Assembly (NCBI RefSeq): GCF_037975245.1 | Contig: NC_092576.1 | Coordinates: 12,825,111 to 12,889,110 of the forward strand | Reading direction: 5' to 3' | DNA from: Apostichopus japonicus | Taxonomy: Eukaryota; Echinodermata; Holothuroidea; Aspidochirotida; Stichopodidae | Length of the DNA stretch: 64,000 bases | Shown: positions 1 to 13,400 of the stretch, piece after piece | How the letters are laid out: each line of letters starts with the position of its first letter | Numbering within the stretch: position 1 is the stretch's first letter | Program-made: the position numbers and the translations under genes | The notes under the pieces: generated by a model | Told to the model about the DNA's origin: nothing | The model's database searches: none | The model's input: only the letters and a program-made list of their open reading frames with translations

Positions 1-724
1 TCCATTACCGTATTAGTGTGTGTGTTAATATTTTAATGATATTTCGATCAAGAACGATTTTATTTTCGAGGAAATATTAGTTGAGTTGTTTCGTAGCGCG
101 AGTGATCAACCTGGCCCCAAGGTGCTGTAACTATCAGTGAGTTTAATAGGAAGAACCACTGTGTCCAACATTCCACGCGGTTTAATCAATAATATGTAAT
201 TGGCGAGTTCTTCCCACGTTTCCATCTTGAAATTTAGTTAAAAGGTGAGAGTGAAGATTAAACGTTGAATACCCCTAACCTAGGCTTATTTTTTTTTAAT
301 TCTGGGCTAGTGGCCGACTTCGCCTGGTAATTAAGTGTCACAATTTTCCGTTAAAAAAGTAACACAGTATAGTACGTCATTTTCACTGTCAACGTACGCA
401 TGTGTGATAACTACTGTACGTTTTTAGCGCTTGTGCATGTTGTACGTACTTTCGCAAGTGAACTTCTTTGCCTTCGCAACAATATATGAATAATCTCAGC
501 ACCTCTAGGCAGGGCGAAACCACTCACATTACGAAGGGATGTGAAAAGGAAAAATGTTAGGTGATGGTCTTGTTTTTACATATTTTGAATTATTTGCGTC
601 ACAAAAAACAGAAGAATGTTTCAATAATATATTGTCATAATGATAACCATTGTGTCAGTTGATACAAATTACCTCCAAAGAAGGTATTGTAAGCTAATTT
701 TTTTTTGACATACCAATATAAAAG

Positions 725-1260
725 TTTGATATTTGAAACATTTGGCGTGACTTCAAACGTCAAAATGTTCATAACAAAGTTGAAGTTAGCAGTTACACTC
801 GAGACTTTTATATTATTATTCGACACTCTCATATAATTTTGGGCGTGCTCAAATTATATTTGGACATACTTATATGTGTTTGGACATGCGCGTATTATTT
901 TGGACATGCTCATATAGTTTTGACATGTCTATATAAATCTGGACATGCTCATATAAGTTTGGACATGCTTATATTTTTTTTGGATATTTTGCAACATATG
1001 GCGTAACTTAAAACGCCAAAATGTTCAATACAAAATTGAATTAGGCAGTTAAATTTGTCGCTCTTGTATTATTTTTCGACATTCTTTTAATATGTTGAAC
1101 ATGCTCATATAGTCTTTCGACACTCTCATATTATTTTGGACATGCTCGTATTATTTTTGGACATACTCATATTAGTTTCGACATGTTTATATAAATTTGG
1201 ACATGCTTATATTATTTTGGACATGCTTATATTGTTTTGGACATTTTTGAAACGTATGGC
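725..1260. repeat. Compound tandem repeat, about 257-bp period with a short inner repeat
   Basis: A landmark block (consensus close to AACATATGGCGTAACTT followed by AACGCCAAAATGTTCA) recurs with its GGC at 744, 1000 and 1258, a spacing of 256-258 bp. Between landmarks the DNA is built of roughly 20-25-bp units of the type TTTGGACATGCTCATATTA. The third copy is cut off just after its first bases, where LINE coding sequence begins. No coding function is seen. The 157-codon open frame starting at 1237 takes its first residues from this repeat and is not a natural gene start. Confidence 0.75.
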
Positions 1261-2600
1261 ATGCCGTACCGGACCCAATATATCAGCTTACATGGGACTT
1301 GCTCTATAAGTAAATCCATAACTAAAGGTGTACCACAGGGATCCGTGCTAGGACCAGTTTTTTTTTCTTCAATCTACTCAACGCCGACCAAAGACATAGC
1401 CAATAAGTATAAAGTTAGCTACCATAAGTACGCAGACGATCTTCAGTTATATATTTCGTATAATCCTAACGACCCTGAAGACACTGCATCTGCCATAGAT
1501 AATCTACAGAAGTGCATAGTTGATATAAAATTATGGATGTCGTTAAACTATCTTCAACTTAATAAAGTGAAAACTGAGTTATTAAACCTTATGTTGTCAT
1601 GTCATTTTACTACTCACGGTTGTTATCCAATCGATTATAGGGCAGTATTGTACAACCGGCACCATTTGTCAAGAATCTTGGCGCCTTTTTTGATCAACAC
1701 CTCACTATGAGTAACCAGGTATCTAGTGTAGTTAAACACTGCTCGAACCACATCAGAAACATTGGCAAGTTAGAAAATATATCTCAACACAAGCTTGTAA
1801 ATCGCTGTACAGTGCCTCATAACTTCGAGAATCGACTATAATGCAGCACTATTTTGGGTGGTTTATCATCGACTATACTGCAGCACTATTTTGGGTGGTT
1901 TATCAAAGACCCAGGTCAGGAGGCTCCAACGGATGCAGAATATGGCAGCGCGCATTGTGTCTAGAACGTCGAGACCTGACCAAATAACTCAAATTCTTAA
2001 TGAATTGCACTGGCTTCCATGTCACCTGCGGATAAGATTTCGTATTCTCATGTATGTTTACAAGTGTGTTCACTATCTTGCAACAGTATATCTTCAGGAA
2101 TTACTTACCATTCATCCCCGGCGCATGCTACGTTCTTCTTCTCACAAATCCTTGCTTCTTGTACCACCAGCAAGGAAGAAAATTGGCGTACAAGCATTCA
2201 GTGACATTGGTCCGAAGCTATGGAATGATTTGCCAAAAGACATCAGGACCAGTCCAACGCTGCCAATATATAAATGTCGTTTGAAGACGTATTTTTTTGA
2301 ACAGTTATTTTACATAATATTACCTTTTAATAATCTCTTGTTTGTTATAACCTCTTATTGTACTTTTATAACCTCCTATTGTTGTTTTTTATATAACCTC
2401 CTATTGTATTTTTAATAAGCTCTTATTGTTTCTTCTTTTTTTTTGTGTTGGTATTTTAGGTTTATATTTATTAGGTAATTATTTGTTTTCACAGTATTTG
2501 TTTCCTTCTTATCGTATTTTTTGTTTTTGTTTAAATGTGAAGCGCTTTGATACTTTTTGTGATTTAGTGCTATATAAATGACGTATTTATTTATTAAAAG
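1260..2600 (+). mobile_element. 5'-truncated CR1-like non-LTR retrotransposon (LINE), decayed
   Basis: The first coding block (about 1260-1710) carries reverse transcriptase motifs: GVPQGSVLGP, then YADDLQLY with the catalytic YADD, then a helix-rich segment typical of the thumb. A second block in another frame (about 1890-2310) has the CR1/L2-type C terminus, with LHWLPCHLRIRF and, later, GPKLWNDLPKDIR. The element ends in AGCGCTTTGATAC, then GTGCTATATAAATGA and an A/T-rich tail, a 3' end shared by many CR1-clade elements. The 5' part (endonuclease and first half of RT) is missing. At least one frameshift and a 37-bp internal duplication show that it is dead. The exact clade is inferred from motifs only. 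Confidence 0.85.
1829..1905 (+). repeat. Tandem duplication of about 37 bp inside the LINE
   Basis: TCGACTATAATGCAGCACTA and its following bases up to TTTATCA occur twice head to tail with a single base difference. In CR1-like RTs this segment encodes the DYCNALL-type motif once, so the second copy is a local duplication that also shifts the frame. Confidence 0.8.
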
Positions 2601-4316
2601 TAAGAGCTCATGTGGGTTCTCCCCAGTTTCCCCGCTCTATTATAGAAAAGAAGAGAGACTGTTTTAAAGACAAATGAATCCAATTAACTCTTCCAGAGCA
2701 ATACTGCTTAAAATGCGGTGATGTTCTCGTCAAATCGGTACACGTGTTAGTGGAGCATTCTTGGAACGTTATTACAGTCCCTTGATATTAATTCTTTAGT
2801 GCAAGTTGCTGATTACAGCCTCATCATGTATCGCACTATAAACACAGCCTAACCGATCCTTGAGCCTACAGTCATGTTTGGTACCGTTGCACGTATCGTA
2901 AATAATGGCACAATTATGACGGTTTACATTTTATTTTCGCTGAGAACGAGTGAATGAAAACTCAGACCAACACATGGATGCCTATGTTTGTAAACAAGAT
3001 TAACTTCGACGAACCAAGAAGCATGAGCGGGCAAATGTCTCCACCTCATTAGTCTACGGTACAAGAAACAAAGCAATGAAGCTTACCTATATTCTTGGAC
3101 CCATAATCTGAATTACGGCCTAACATAAGAGCTATCCTTTCGGAAGGCGCTCTATACAGCTACGGATTGAAGCTGTAGACTTTTTTGTTTACAAACATGG
3201 GATGTACAAGTTTGGGCTTTTCAATCCATCGACCTTTGCGAATTGGTTAGTGTTTTGGCCAAAAACACATCGTCATGAATTTGCAACTATCTACTATACT
3301 ATAGTACCAAACAATGTATTATATAACCGTTGAGATGGAGTACAGAATGAGAAGCATTAAAAATAGTACTTTTATGGATGTGCTTCAAATTACACCAGCT
3401 ATCATTAAGCATTTCCCATGTAAAAGAACTCTCAATTAAGCTATGTGATCAGATTTTCAGACACGGGAAAGATTGATCAGATATGAATTTGTGCTCGAAT
3501 CAGATGGATTCACAATTTCATCTTACAAGTTACTGAAGAATAATTGCTGTGTGTAATTCAACTTGTTATTTTCATTGATAACATTTTATTAATTCTAAAG
3601 ATGAGGGAGATATTAATTGAAGCTGAAATAACTTGAATTTGTTATCTTTTCTTTTCGAATGCTCGAAGCCTGTAATTTTATTGTGTATAGGTTGTGTGTC
3701 AACTGAGTGCTAACACTAATGCTAATATAATACCATATGCACGATTAACTTATGCAGTGAAGTCATTTCCTTAATAGTGCACTGCATTCGACTTCGTATG
3801 TAAGAACAGTAAAGTAAGTGACTCTGCTTCTTCTCCACGTGGCTCTCCTGTGGTTTTGCTGCTTTGTGGCTTTTTCTCTTTATCCAGTCATGTCCAGAAC
3901 CATATCTGTATTTTACCCCGCAACATGATTTAACTATGTTTATATAAATTCAGGTCGTACAGTTCTCAATGATCCACTTACTGACGTCGCCCGTTTTTTT
4001 TTAATCGTGTCTCCTTGAAACATATTACTTTCTGGACACTGTTTCGTTTTACTGGAACACAATTAGCACCGGTACCTAGTTAGATCGATTGATCTTAAAC
4101 CTGTTACCGACTCACCCTGGGATGTGACATATCATGCAATGATGAACCCAGTACTAAGGCTTTAACATAAATATTGAAGTACCGGAAAATTAAGTTCCTG
4201 TATGCTTTAAACGTCTGCTCCTTCTCATCTTCTCTCAAATTTAGTCATACGTCTTTGATATGAGAACAACGTAAAAAGTATAACACATAGGATAGAACAA
4301 TTAGAGTGCGGATGCT
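2600..4316. other. No gene recognised
   Basis: Between the LINE tail and the 3' end of the minus-strand receptor gene I see no long frame, RNA gene or clear repeat. It is ordinary AT-rich spacer. Confidence 0.5.
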
Positions 4317-4321
4317 TTATT
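4316..4321 (-). terminator. Polyadenylation signal AATAAA
   Basis: AATAAA on the minus strand overlaps the stop codon of the receptor gene's last exon. Cleavage would be expected roughly 10-30 bases downstream, near 4,290-4,305. Confidence 0.4.
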
Positions 4322-4441
4322 TCCAATGTATTGCTTTGTATTTCCTCACTTGCATTAAAGCAACCAACTTCCCTCCTCTTAATTGCTTTACTGTACTCTC
4401 TAGTGTCACATCTCCTTTCACGAATACAACAATACCATTGG
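4317..4441 (-). CDS. Receptor gene, terminal coding exon
   Basis: The acceptor is TTATATGTAAG before 4441. Two bases complete the codon left open by the previous exon (G + CC = Ala). The frame then reads about 40 codons, including NGIVVFVKGDVTL and LVALMQVRKYKAIHW, and ends in TAA at 4319-4317. AATAAA overlaps the stop (4321-4316), so the 3' UTR would be very short. The peptide is not recognised; it alternates hydrophobic and basic residues like part of a folded domain. A longer open frame of 78 codons overlaps in another phase, but it does not fit the incoming splice phase. Confidence 0.45.
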
Positions 4442-7400
4442 CTTACATATAACAAAAACATTTAGGATAAACATGAAAAACAGCTCAACAGGAACTCAAA
4501 AGGTTTAGTACAACAGATAGAAATGTGTATAGAAAGTGCATGGAAGCAAAGCAAAGATAAACATTTAACAAAAGATAAATATGTACACTCCTAGGCAGCC
4601 TTGGATACCCATCCCGTAACTTTACCATTTATCGCCTACAATGAGGATGGCGGAGTGGTGGGTGCCGTTTTCAGCTTTAAAAAAAATCCAAAATTAGTAC
4701 AGCATTGCACTTATATACACGATTATAAACAATAATTATACCCAATATATATAAACATACACACCATACGCACCATTTTACGTCCAACTTGTTGTCCTTC
4801 TTTATCCGCCCCTTCATGGAAAGTATTCCAAGACTTGTTCTAATCTTGTAAGTTTCTTTATAAGCTTAATCTTATGTTTCTTTGTACCAATTATTGTTCA
4901 TTAGCTGAGGATTGGTACCCCGTCTAATATACACTAAGTAAAATGCAAACTCCAGACACTCTGCTCGAACTTTAGAATTCATGAGACACCACCAGCCGTA
5001 ACAAATTTAAATTAAAGGCAAAAATAAATGCCACACATTAGTTTGGAATTTTAAGTATAAGAGATATGGATACAATATTAACAATGTAAAATCGACGTAT
5101 GCGAATAGGAAATAAATGACATATGGTTACTCATATGCTGCAATACAAAGTTATTTCCCCAGAATTCCAAACTTTTGCGTAAATTTCCTGTCTTTTTCGA
5201 TTTGGGTGCTGTTTCTTTTTATATTTGAATCTCAAAGAAAACTTGTTTAAACTTCTTGAATATCTGCTGTTTGTTCTTGCTCCATCCACCGCCACGACAA
5301 TCTACAACACAAATAGAGAACACAAATGTTTCGTAATCTTTCCCCTCGTGATTTCGGTTATGTTTTACACAAAACTGAGTAATCTATCAAAAGTTCTTAA
5401 TTATGAAAAAGAAAGAATAATTTCAACCATTACACATGAAAATAAACATGAGATGGGCCTTTAATATTTCATTTTTGTTGCATATATATGATGTTACCCC
5501 AAGTAATAAGCACGTTATAAATCACTAGCTCTACAATTAAAAACAGTCACGAAGGAATCTGAAAATAAAAATAGTTACACATTTTATAATCTTTTAAATT
5601 TTCGCTTTAAATATTATAGGATAACGAAGCTTTATATGCTACACACGCTATTCTTTGAAGTTAATGAAACCTACCATGGCGCTACTATACCATTATGCTA
5701 CTACATCGTATCCACTACTATATAACTGTGTGTCTGTTTGACAATGTCGAGATCAATCGTATCGGAGTTTTATCATAAATTATCAAATTAAAAATAAATT
5801 ATAATAGTGGGACATTTTATGTTATGTAAAATACTATGATGCTGGCATTTTTCAACGAAATTAAATGTACTATGACCATTTAAATATGAAAGATAAGGCA
5901 AAGAAAGGTTTTCTTCTCAGAGTACCACTTCGACAGCACATTAAACTTAATAGCCGTTTCTAGGTTTAAAGCATGATGTCTCCAAAAATATTTCTCTTTT
6001 CTTTTGGAGGAGTCCATTGTAAATAGTGACAGTAAAGGTGATAGTTTACTTTTCTCCTAAAGTAACTGTATTACCAAACATACCAGTAAGCGTGATATCA
6101 ATTTCTTCGACCTAAAGGAAAATGAAACAAATGTAATTTAATCCTCATTTTGCATTCACTTTCGACGGCTTATACAATGATCATTTTATGGTATTATTGT
6201 GTAAAAAATATTCGTGACGATGTACTTTCTTGACAAGAGAATAATAATTTACTCGATTTCTGTACAAGGGTCAAATTGTGACAAACGTAAATCGTCTTTA
6301 GAATGTGCGTAACCTCCACAATAGGACGCAACAGAAACGTATTCTCACTGAGTAAGGAAACGGTTACCATCGAGAATGATCAAATGGAATGCATGTACAA
6401 TGTGAGGTAGAAAATAAATATTAATATGCAAATATATCAAAGTACCTCTACCGTTGTGATAGAAACTTACCACATTATCGGCGAAAAACTTTCTGTGAAG
6501 TGCCAATTTAGGTTGAAGCTTTTCCAGTTGCTGATTGACAAAAAAAACATCAACAACAATAAAACAATCAATGAGTTTTTTTTTTTAAAGCGATGTATAA
6601 GTTTTTAAAGGAAGCATTGTTGTCTTTAAGGATTCTTCGGTTAAGGAGATAAATTAGTATATGATATCGAACAATTTAAAATGCGTTTCTGTAATTTCAA
6701 TTTAGGTGCGTGCTTGAAGGCGGGGGGTGATGGGGGGGGGGGGGATGATAATGCATCAACTTGGGTCTTGGGAGCCGGAGTGTAAGTGGTATGTATTTCC
6801 TACCGATAACACACATGAAATATTTTTTACATGTGTTATTGTGCTTGAAATTTGGTATCATAGGACAATAAATACCGAAATATGCTGCAGCTTCCAGTGA
6901 TTCACCCTGTGATATCTAGCGGGGGTTTCCCATTTAACGTTCCTTGCCCTCCCAGCAAATAACAGCATACACAAAAACCCGTAAAGACGGTCATACTAAA
7001 GTGACGGTAATTTGATATTTGTAATTTTGGTAATATTGAAAATCTCTTTACTCATATGAGTTTAAAGAACTCATGAATCAAAAAGTATTTTTTTTTGGTG
7101 ATAATCATAGCTTAAATACTGATATTTTTCGGAAATAAGGTCAATTGTTCACCTCTTCCGACTTCTTGGTATAGTATTCCACATCTTGGGATCTAGAAGC
7201 ATCATCTATCTGTAAGATTTAAAGGAAATACAAAACACACAATTAAAAAGGTAGCGGCTTTTCAATAAAAGAAAAGAAGAAGTACTGTTACGAGGGCAAA
7301 TTGTAGCCTAACGCTAGTTACTGCTAATGAGGAACCTAATGTTATATGATAGAAAGTATTTAAAATTGCCTACGTGATAAATCAGTATTTGAGAAATTAG

Positions 7401-10400
7401 GTCGGGTTACCGTGTCAGAATGTTATAATACACGATTGTTCTGGCATATTCCTTATGATGACACGCTGGTCTCGGGTTAACGTCGCTTTACGTGAAATCG
7501 CGTGTAAGCTGTGCAATCTTCGTGGATTCTCTGGAACGTTCGCTAGATATGCAAAGGACTTCCAAGAATAAAGAAACTGGGTCAGGTGTATCGAGAAAGA
7601 TCTGGAGCATTCTTGACATGGCAAATCGTATATAAAAGCCCGCCCAGATCGGAGAGTTTCTCAGTTTCTGTACGAATACAAGCGACGACACATATTATAT
7701 CATTCTACTATATATCGTCAGTGCTCAACTACCAGTAGTTTCTGGGGGATTGAGATATCGATACCAAGATTGATTCTACACTTCCATTCAGAAGTTTGAA
7801 GAGGACTTTGCTGTGAAAGTACAGTTTTCCAGTGTTTATTTCGGGGAAGGTGAAGAATTTCTGTCTCCGTTGAGGAAGTTCGTTACGCCAGGAGTTAGTG
7901 GCTATAAAGCTGACTTTGGACTGACTCTGGTAATATTTAGTCGGCGAGAAGTTCGACTTGTGCTTCACTCTATTGTGGCTGGAAGTCCGTCTTCTATTTT
8001 GGAGCATCGTCGGAAAGAAGGTGACTGCTGTTTCTGGGATCGCGAGAAACTTCGTCGAGGACCAGTGAAGTTCGCGGTACAACGGACCGAGAATCGTCGT
8101 CATCAAGGTCGTGGCCGCTGAGGGATATCGCCGTTGGATGAGACCAGCGCGTTTTAAAGTGTATCCTATCTTGTTAAGTTTGTGAGTAATTTTCTATATA
8201 TTTGTAATTAACACTTGTTGTTGTTGGTTCGAAATCCATTGTTCAATAAAGTTTACGTTCTCATTTAAAATCTCTAGACTCGTCAATTTGTCTGTGTTCC
8301 TTACGGAAACGAACCCAGGCTTGTGTCTCGTTAAAAATTAGTTATCGAGACCTCTCGCATTCCAACGTAACAGTACTAAAACTGTATTGCCTACCTTTTG
8401 CCAGAGATCCAGAATGTCTCTTAACATCGTTAAAAACTCTTTCGATTGTTTTTCATAGGGAATCCTCATCGCAGGACCTAATTTGACCTGGACGTAAATG
8501 AGAAATGGTGATATAAACAATAAGAAATGTAGTAAAGTTATAATAACACAATAACCAAAAAATTAGAAACATAATTCCTTCATATCTTTGTTGTTGGGGT
8601 AAACATGGGTATCGTTTTTGGAATTTGTTATCTTTCCCTGCATTTAGAATGTTTGATAGAAACACAATAACTCTTTTCAGCATTATCATCGTTTTCTGTA
8701 ATTTTATTCTTATCATATTACATTATCTGGGAATGATAACAAACGAAGGAAACGGCTTTTGCAAATACATATTTCATGCAGCCATCTTGTTTAAAATCTA
8801 ACAGAATTTATACTTTATGAATGGACAATTAATGGTGACATCAAAATATTTGAATTTTCGCTTGGAAATGCTGAACACACAATAAAACTTGATTTGAGCG
8901 AGAATATGTACTTTCACATTTCAATATACAATTGACGTAAAATTATTGACACAAGTCGGTGGAATTTTATGGTAGAACATGTCAGATGAAACTAAAAAAT
9001 TATGAGGTAAAATGTAGAAATTCAGATCAAACATCAAATCTTTGACATTGACATGAAAATTGATATCTTGAATTATATCGTCACATAGTTTACAGTAAAG
9101 CGTCACATTTTCGATATGGGATATGTAATTTGTAGTTAATATTTCTTCATTTCGTTATAAAACTGGAATAGAAAATTTCGGCATATTTTATAATGAAACA
9201 TCACATTTTTAAATGAAAGTTGAAATCTACGAGTTAAAAGGACAAATGTTGGTGATGAAATGTCAAAATTCTGAGGTCAAACTTTCAAATTGTATATTTT
9301 ACGGTCATTGATTATAAGTGGTCTCAACAGTCGTTTTTCCCCCAAAATGTCATGATTTTCGCCGATGACCGTTGCTTTAGCATGACGGAAGATATTTTAC
9401 TGTGTTTACTCATTTCTCCGTCCTTGTTGTCTACCTTCGTCATTGGCCTGCAATGCCGGACCCATGTACAGATACCCCTTGCTTCCTAAGAGCCTATGAA
9501 GGAAATTAGCTATGATACTTGAGGTAGCTTTCTCTACGCCTTTGGTTTCTGTCTGAGATTATGTAATAAGGTGTTATCATGTATATCACCACGTTGCCCT
9601 GTTCTCCAGGTATTTTCTGTGCATTAAATTGATAATTTGTCTTTTGAATAAAGTTAATGGTAAACACATACTTGCAAGTTTTTGACGTTACCATTATACA
9701 TGTGAAGGTTGCATGTCAATTTTTTCTTCTAATTAAACTTTATAGCAAATTCACCTTTTCGTACCGTTATCTTTTTCCATTTCAAATAATATACAGTGAG
9801 AGGTGGTGACGTTATCACGTAGGAAGATTCCATGACTGGTCAGTGACTTGGCAAGACAATTTACTCTGAACGCTTCCTGTTTTAAAGGCTGCGATGTATG
9901 AAAAATGCAAATCTGTCTCACTACAGCAGTTCAATGAACAAGACGTAGCACTTACCTGTTTAAAGAATCCCTCAATACCCTGATGAAACGAAATTGAAAC
10001 AGTGATTTGTTACAAGTTCATATATTTTAACATTTATCATTTTCCTCTGTTAAATGTTTTTGTTTTAAATGTGAAGATACATTATGTTCTTATATCACTG
10101 AGAACTTCTGTACTTTAAGAGTATTCACCTCTGACTTTTAATTTTCAAATACGTTTATATGTAAGCGATGAACACATTTCATCGTATAATAGATAAGTAT
10201 CGAGAGTCCATATAACTTTGCAAACGTTTGTTATTAACGGTTGTGTGACATTTCTTTTCATAACAAAGGCAATTATACCTGACCTTCTAGCTTATGAAAC
10301 TTCTATCAAAGTACTGCCTCATCGTAAAGTTTCCAACACATTTACAACTCTCTCAAATACTGAAGACAAAGTTTGAATTAAGAAGCGCTTTCCAATTGCA

Positions 10401-13400
10401 GTATTTTAGATAATAATGTGACACACGACGCTCGTTGTTATTGCTTATTGAAATTTATCCACTTTTCTTAATGAAGTGTTCTTACCACGTCTGACATAAT
10501 TCGAAGTGCTTCCTAAAAGTTAAACATAAAAACGCAATGAAATTTTAGAACATTCTGGAAACGGTGGGCTGTAATATCAGGCAGTACATGTGGATTCGGA
10601 ATTAACAGCCCGAAGTACAAATGTTACACTAAGTCATCTATTGACATAGATTTTACTTATTTGGCCCAATCACTGTTGTTAAGTACGAACATAACATTAA
10701 CTAAGATGCAGTCATCACATCTCCACGTATTGATCGCCAAAACAGACTTCATTCACAAGTCATTATTTTGCAATGATTTACAATCCCATAAAGACACTTT
10801 CCTTTGGCGTTATATGTATATTGTGATTGACACATGAGAACATTTGCTAACAATTTAATATGTTATAATGCGATCCGCTTATTCTTCTCATATCTTGGAA
10901 TTGTAGCACCAAATATCTTCTGTTTATTATACGGTCACTGTGCAGATATTGTTATGCAATATCTTCTTAATTAGGTGGCGCTGAGCAGACCGTTCTAACG
11001 ACCAACAAGCGGGGCGTTACTGTAGAAGTAAATATTTAATGCTTGTAAGTTGACTTTATTGTAAGTTATGAAATTAAACGTCTGTCAGAAACGAACAGGA
11101 AAGTCAACTGAGAATGAGAATGAGGAGCTAATCGATAACTTTAAACATCTTTAAGCAGTCACGATGACAACCAAACGATGAGTACTATCAACGGGAAGTA
11201 AGTGATAGCTAGTGATAGCCTGATGTGTCATTTTGGCTAGACGTTAAAGGGACTGAAATTTTATTTGTTTCAATGATTCAGTTGTAAGCAGCCTACTCCC
11301 ATTGTGCCCTTGCATAGTTATACTAATGCAATGTGACAGGCTATAGGTCATCATGACATCAAAAAGTGATATAAATTGTAGAAATACACAAAATATGCCC
11401 CTCCTAGCCTACATATTTATTCATATTAACCCCTTAGGACTTGAGATATGGAGCCCTAATAACATTAAAATTGTTGTCACGTTTAGTTTAGTAAAACAAA
11501 TTTCCACTTTAATTAACCGGATTTGGGAACACCGTTTGATCAGTAAAAACAATGTTATAGAGTACAGTGATAACCGCACCTCTTAAACTATTTGTGTATA
11601 CTTGTAAATGGAAAATTGTATCGACATGTGTGTTCCACTCGTCTTACCTGTTCATTTACATCACCAAAGAAAGCCTACAACAGGGTGAAAAAAATGAAAA
11701 TTGAATTCTTTTTCATGGTAAGTTGAGATCTGTTAAACAAACGCCGTACCATCCTGTATGATATGCATGACACGAATTCGGCTTAAAACTTTCAAATCCC
11801 TCTTTTCCCTTAATAAGTACAATCCATTGAAAGTGTTACTCCTACGTAGATATGGTGGTTTTATTCGCACGTAATGGTAAACCACAGATGTTGTAGATTC
11901 ATTGATTTTGAATCTGTTACCTTTGACATAATTTTCTGGTAATCATATAAATTAATTAGCCGACCACCTTAGTTTGCATTTGGTGATAGAGTACTTATGA
12001 ATAAAGTAATACCATTCATTTATGAAGTAGTAATTAGTTAAATATGAACATGCTACATGAAACAGTTCTGAGCGTTGTAAACACCATGCCTACCTTGAAC
12101 TTTCTCATTAGTATCTATAAAAAAATAAGGATATTCATAGCACTTTACAAGAACATAAGTCAGAAATGAGTCTAGTGCGTTTTTTAATGCTTTAGTATTG
12201 TTTAATGTATTTGCGAATCACAAATGTACGGCTCCGTACTACATAATTAAAACACATTATTCGTTATGGTCGACTTCTGTTTTGTACCAAAGCCTTCACA
12301 CATACGTGATTTGTATATTTTATTCGTCTTCTTTTGTTTTAGTTCACTTTATTTGATCTAAAGCAAACACGATACTGCACCAAGTCTGACGAAGGGGACT
12401 AGGTCGGGTGGCTACAGTCCAGGAACAGAGGTCAATTTGGAGACCCTGGAAAATGTTGGATATAGGAAGTGTTCAAAAGGGTGCCCGTCGACATAGTTGA
12501 TCCCCGGGGTCCGATCTGGATAGCTCTCGACTCCCTGTAATGCTAATGCTGACCTGCAATTGGCTCTTCAACTAAATCTTGTCAGACCATGCATAAACAA
12601 CAATTAGATTATAAATAATGATACATTTATCAACCATCATAGGCCTAATTCGTTTGTTTAAAATGGAGTGGAATGAGCGGTACCGCAACATTAAAAACAA
12701 ATGATTTATATTTCATGAGTTGGGTAAATCCTTCAAGGGAAAGTGAAGCGGGCGAAGGGTTTGAACGAAAAATAACGAATTAGAAATAAGGTCAAGTTGA
12801 TAACATATGTAAACCAGACTTATGAGATAATTACTCAATACATTATACTGTAACTGGATGTAGTTTTATCTGTGGTCAGATTAAATTACAATGTTAGTCG
12901 AAGTTAAGTTTACATACCACCACGAGTGTTTCTTCGAGAGACTGACGAGGAAACAAAGTAAAGTTGAGTATTAGGGAAATGAATATCGTGTATAAAATTA
13001 AGAAACAAACAAAAGCAAAAAACAATGCAACTTATTTTAAAACCCTTTCTTTTCCTTTGAAGTGTGGATATATTCTAACTGTGTCCATCAATTGTTAAAT
13101 TAATAAATTAATACATTAGATGTCCTTGCAATGTAAAATAGACGGCTTTGCGTTTGCCATAAGAATGTTTGTACTTTCTGGTAACAGAAACCCAAATCGT
13201 TAACACGAACTTCAGCTACAAAAAGCAGTCTACAGTGTCGATCTTAGTATGGCAAGATGCGAAACTTTAAGAATACGAATACACTCTTTTACGGGACACC
13301 TATATTTTGCGATACAAATTCGTTATCAGAAGGTGTAATCTCTTAGAAGTAGTCAACGAATGCACGACCATATTTGTAATCTAGTCCCCGTCGAACCTTT

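Noticed and set aside
7813-8121. 102-codon plus-strand protein gene
   Set aside because: Lies within the candidate LTR after its TATA box. No motif and no splice support; treated as LTR sequence.
8453-8716. A further minus-strand receptor exon at 8,580-8,680
   Set aside because: There is an acceptor-like CTAAATGCAG, but no GT donor in a sensible place follows it.
9506-9694. A further minus-strand receptor exon
   Set aside because: Several weak AG sites and a GTGATA donor only. The chain is in frame without it.
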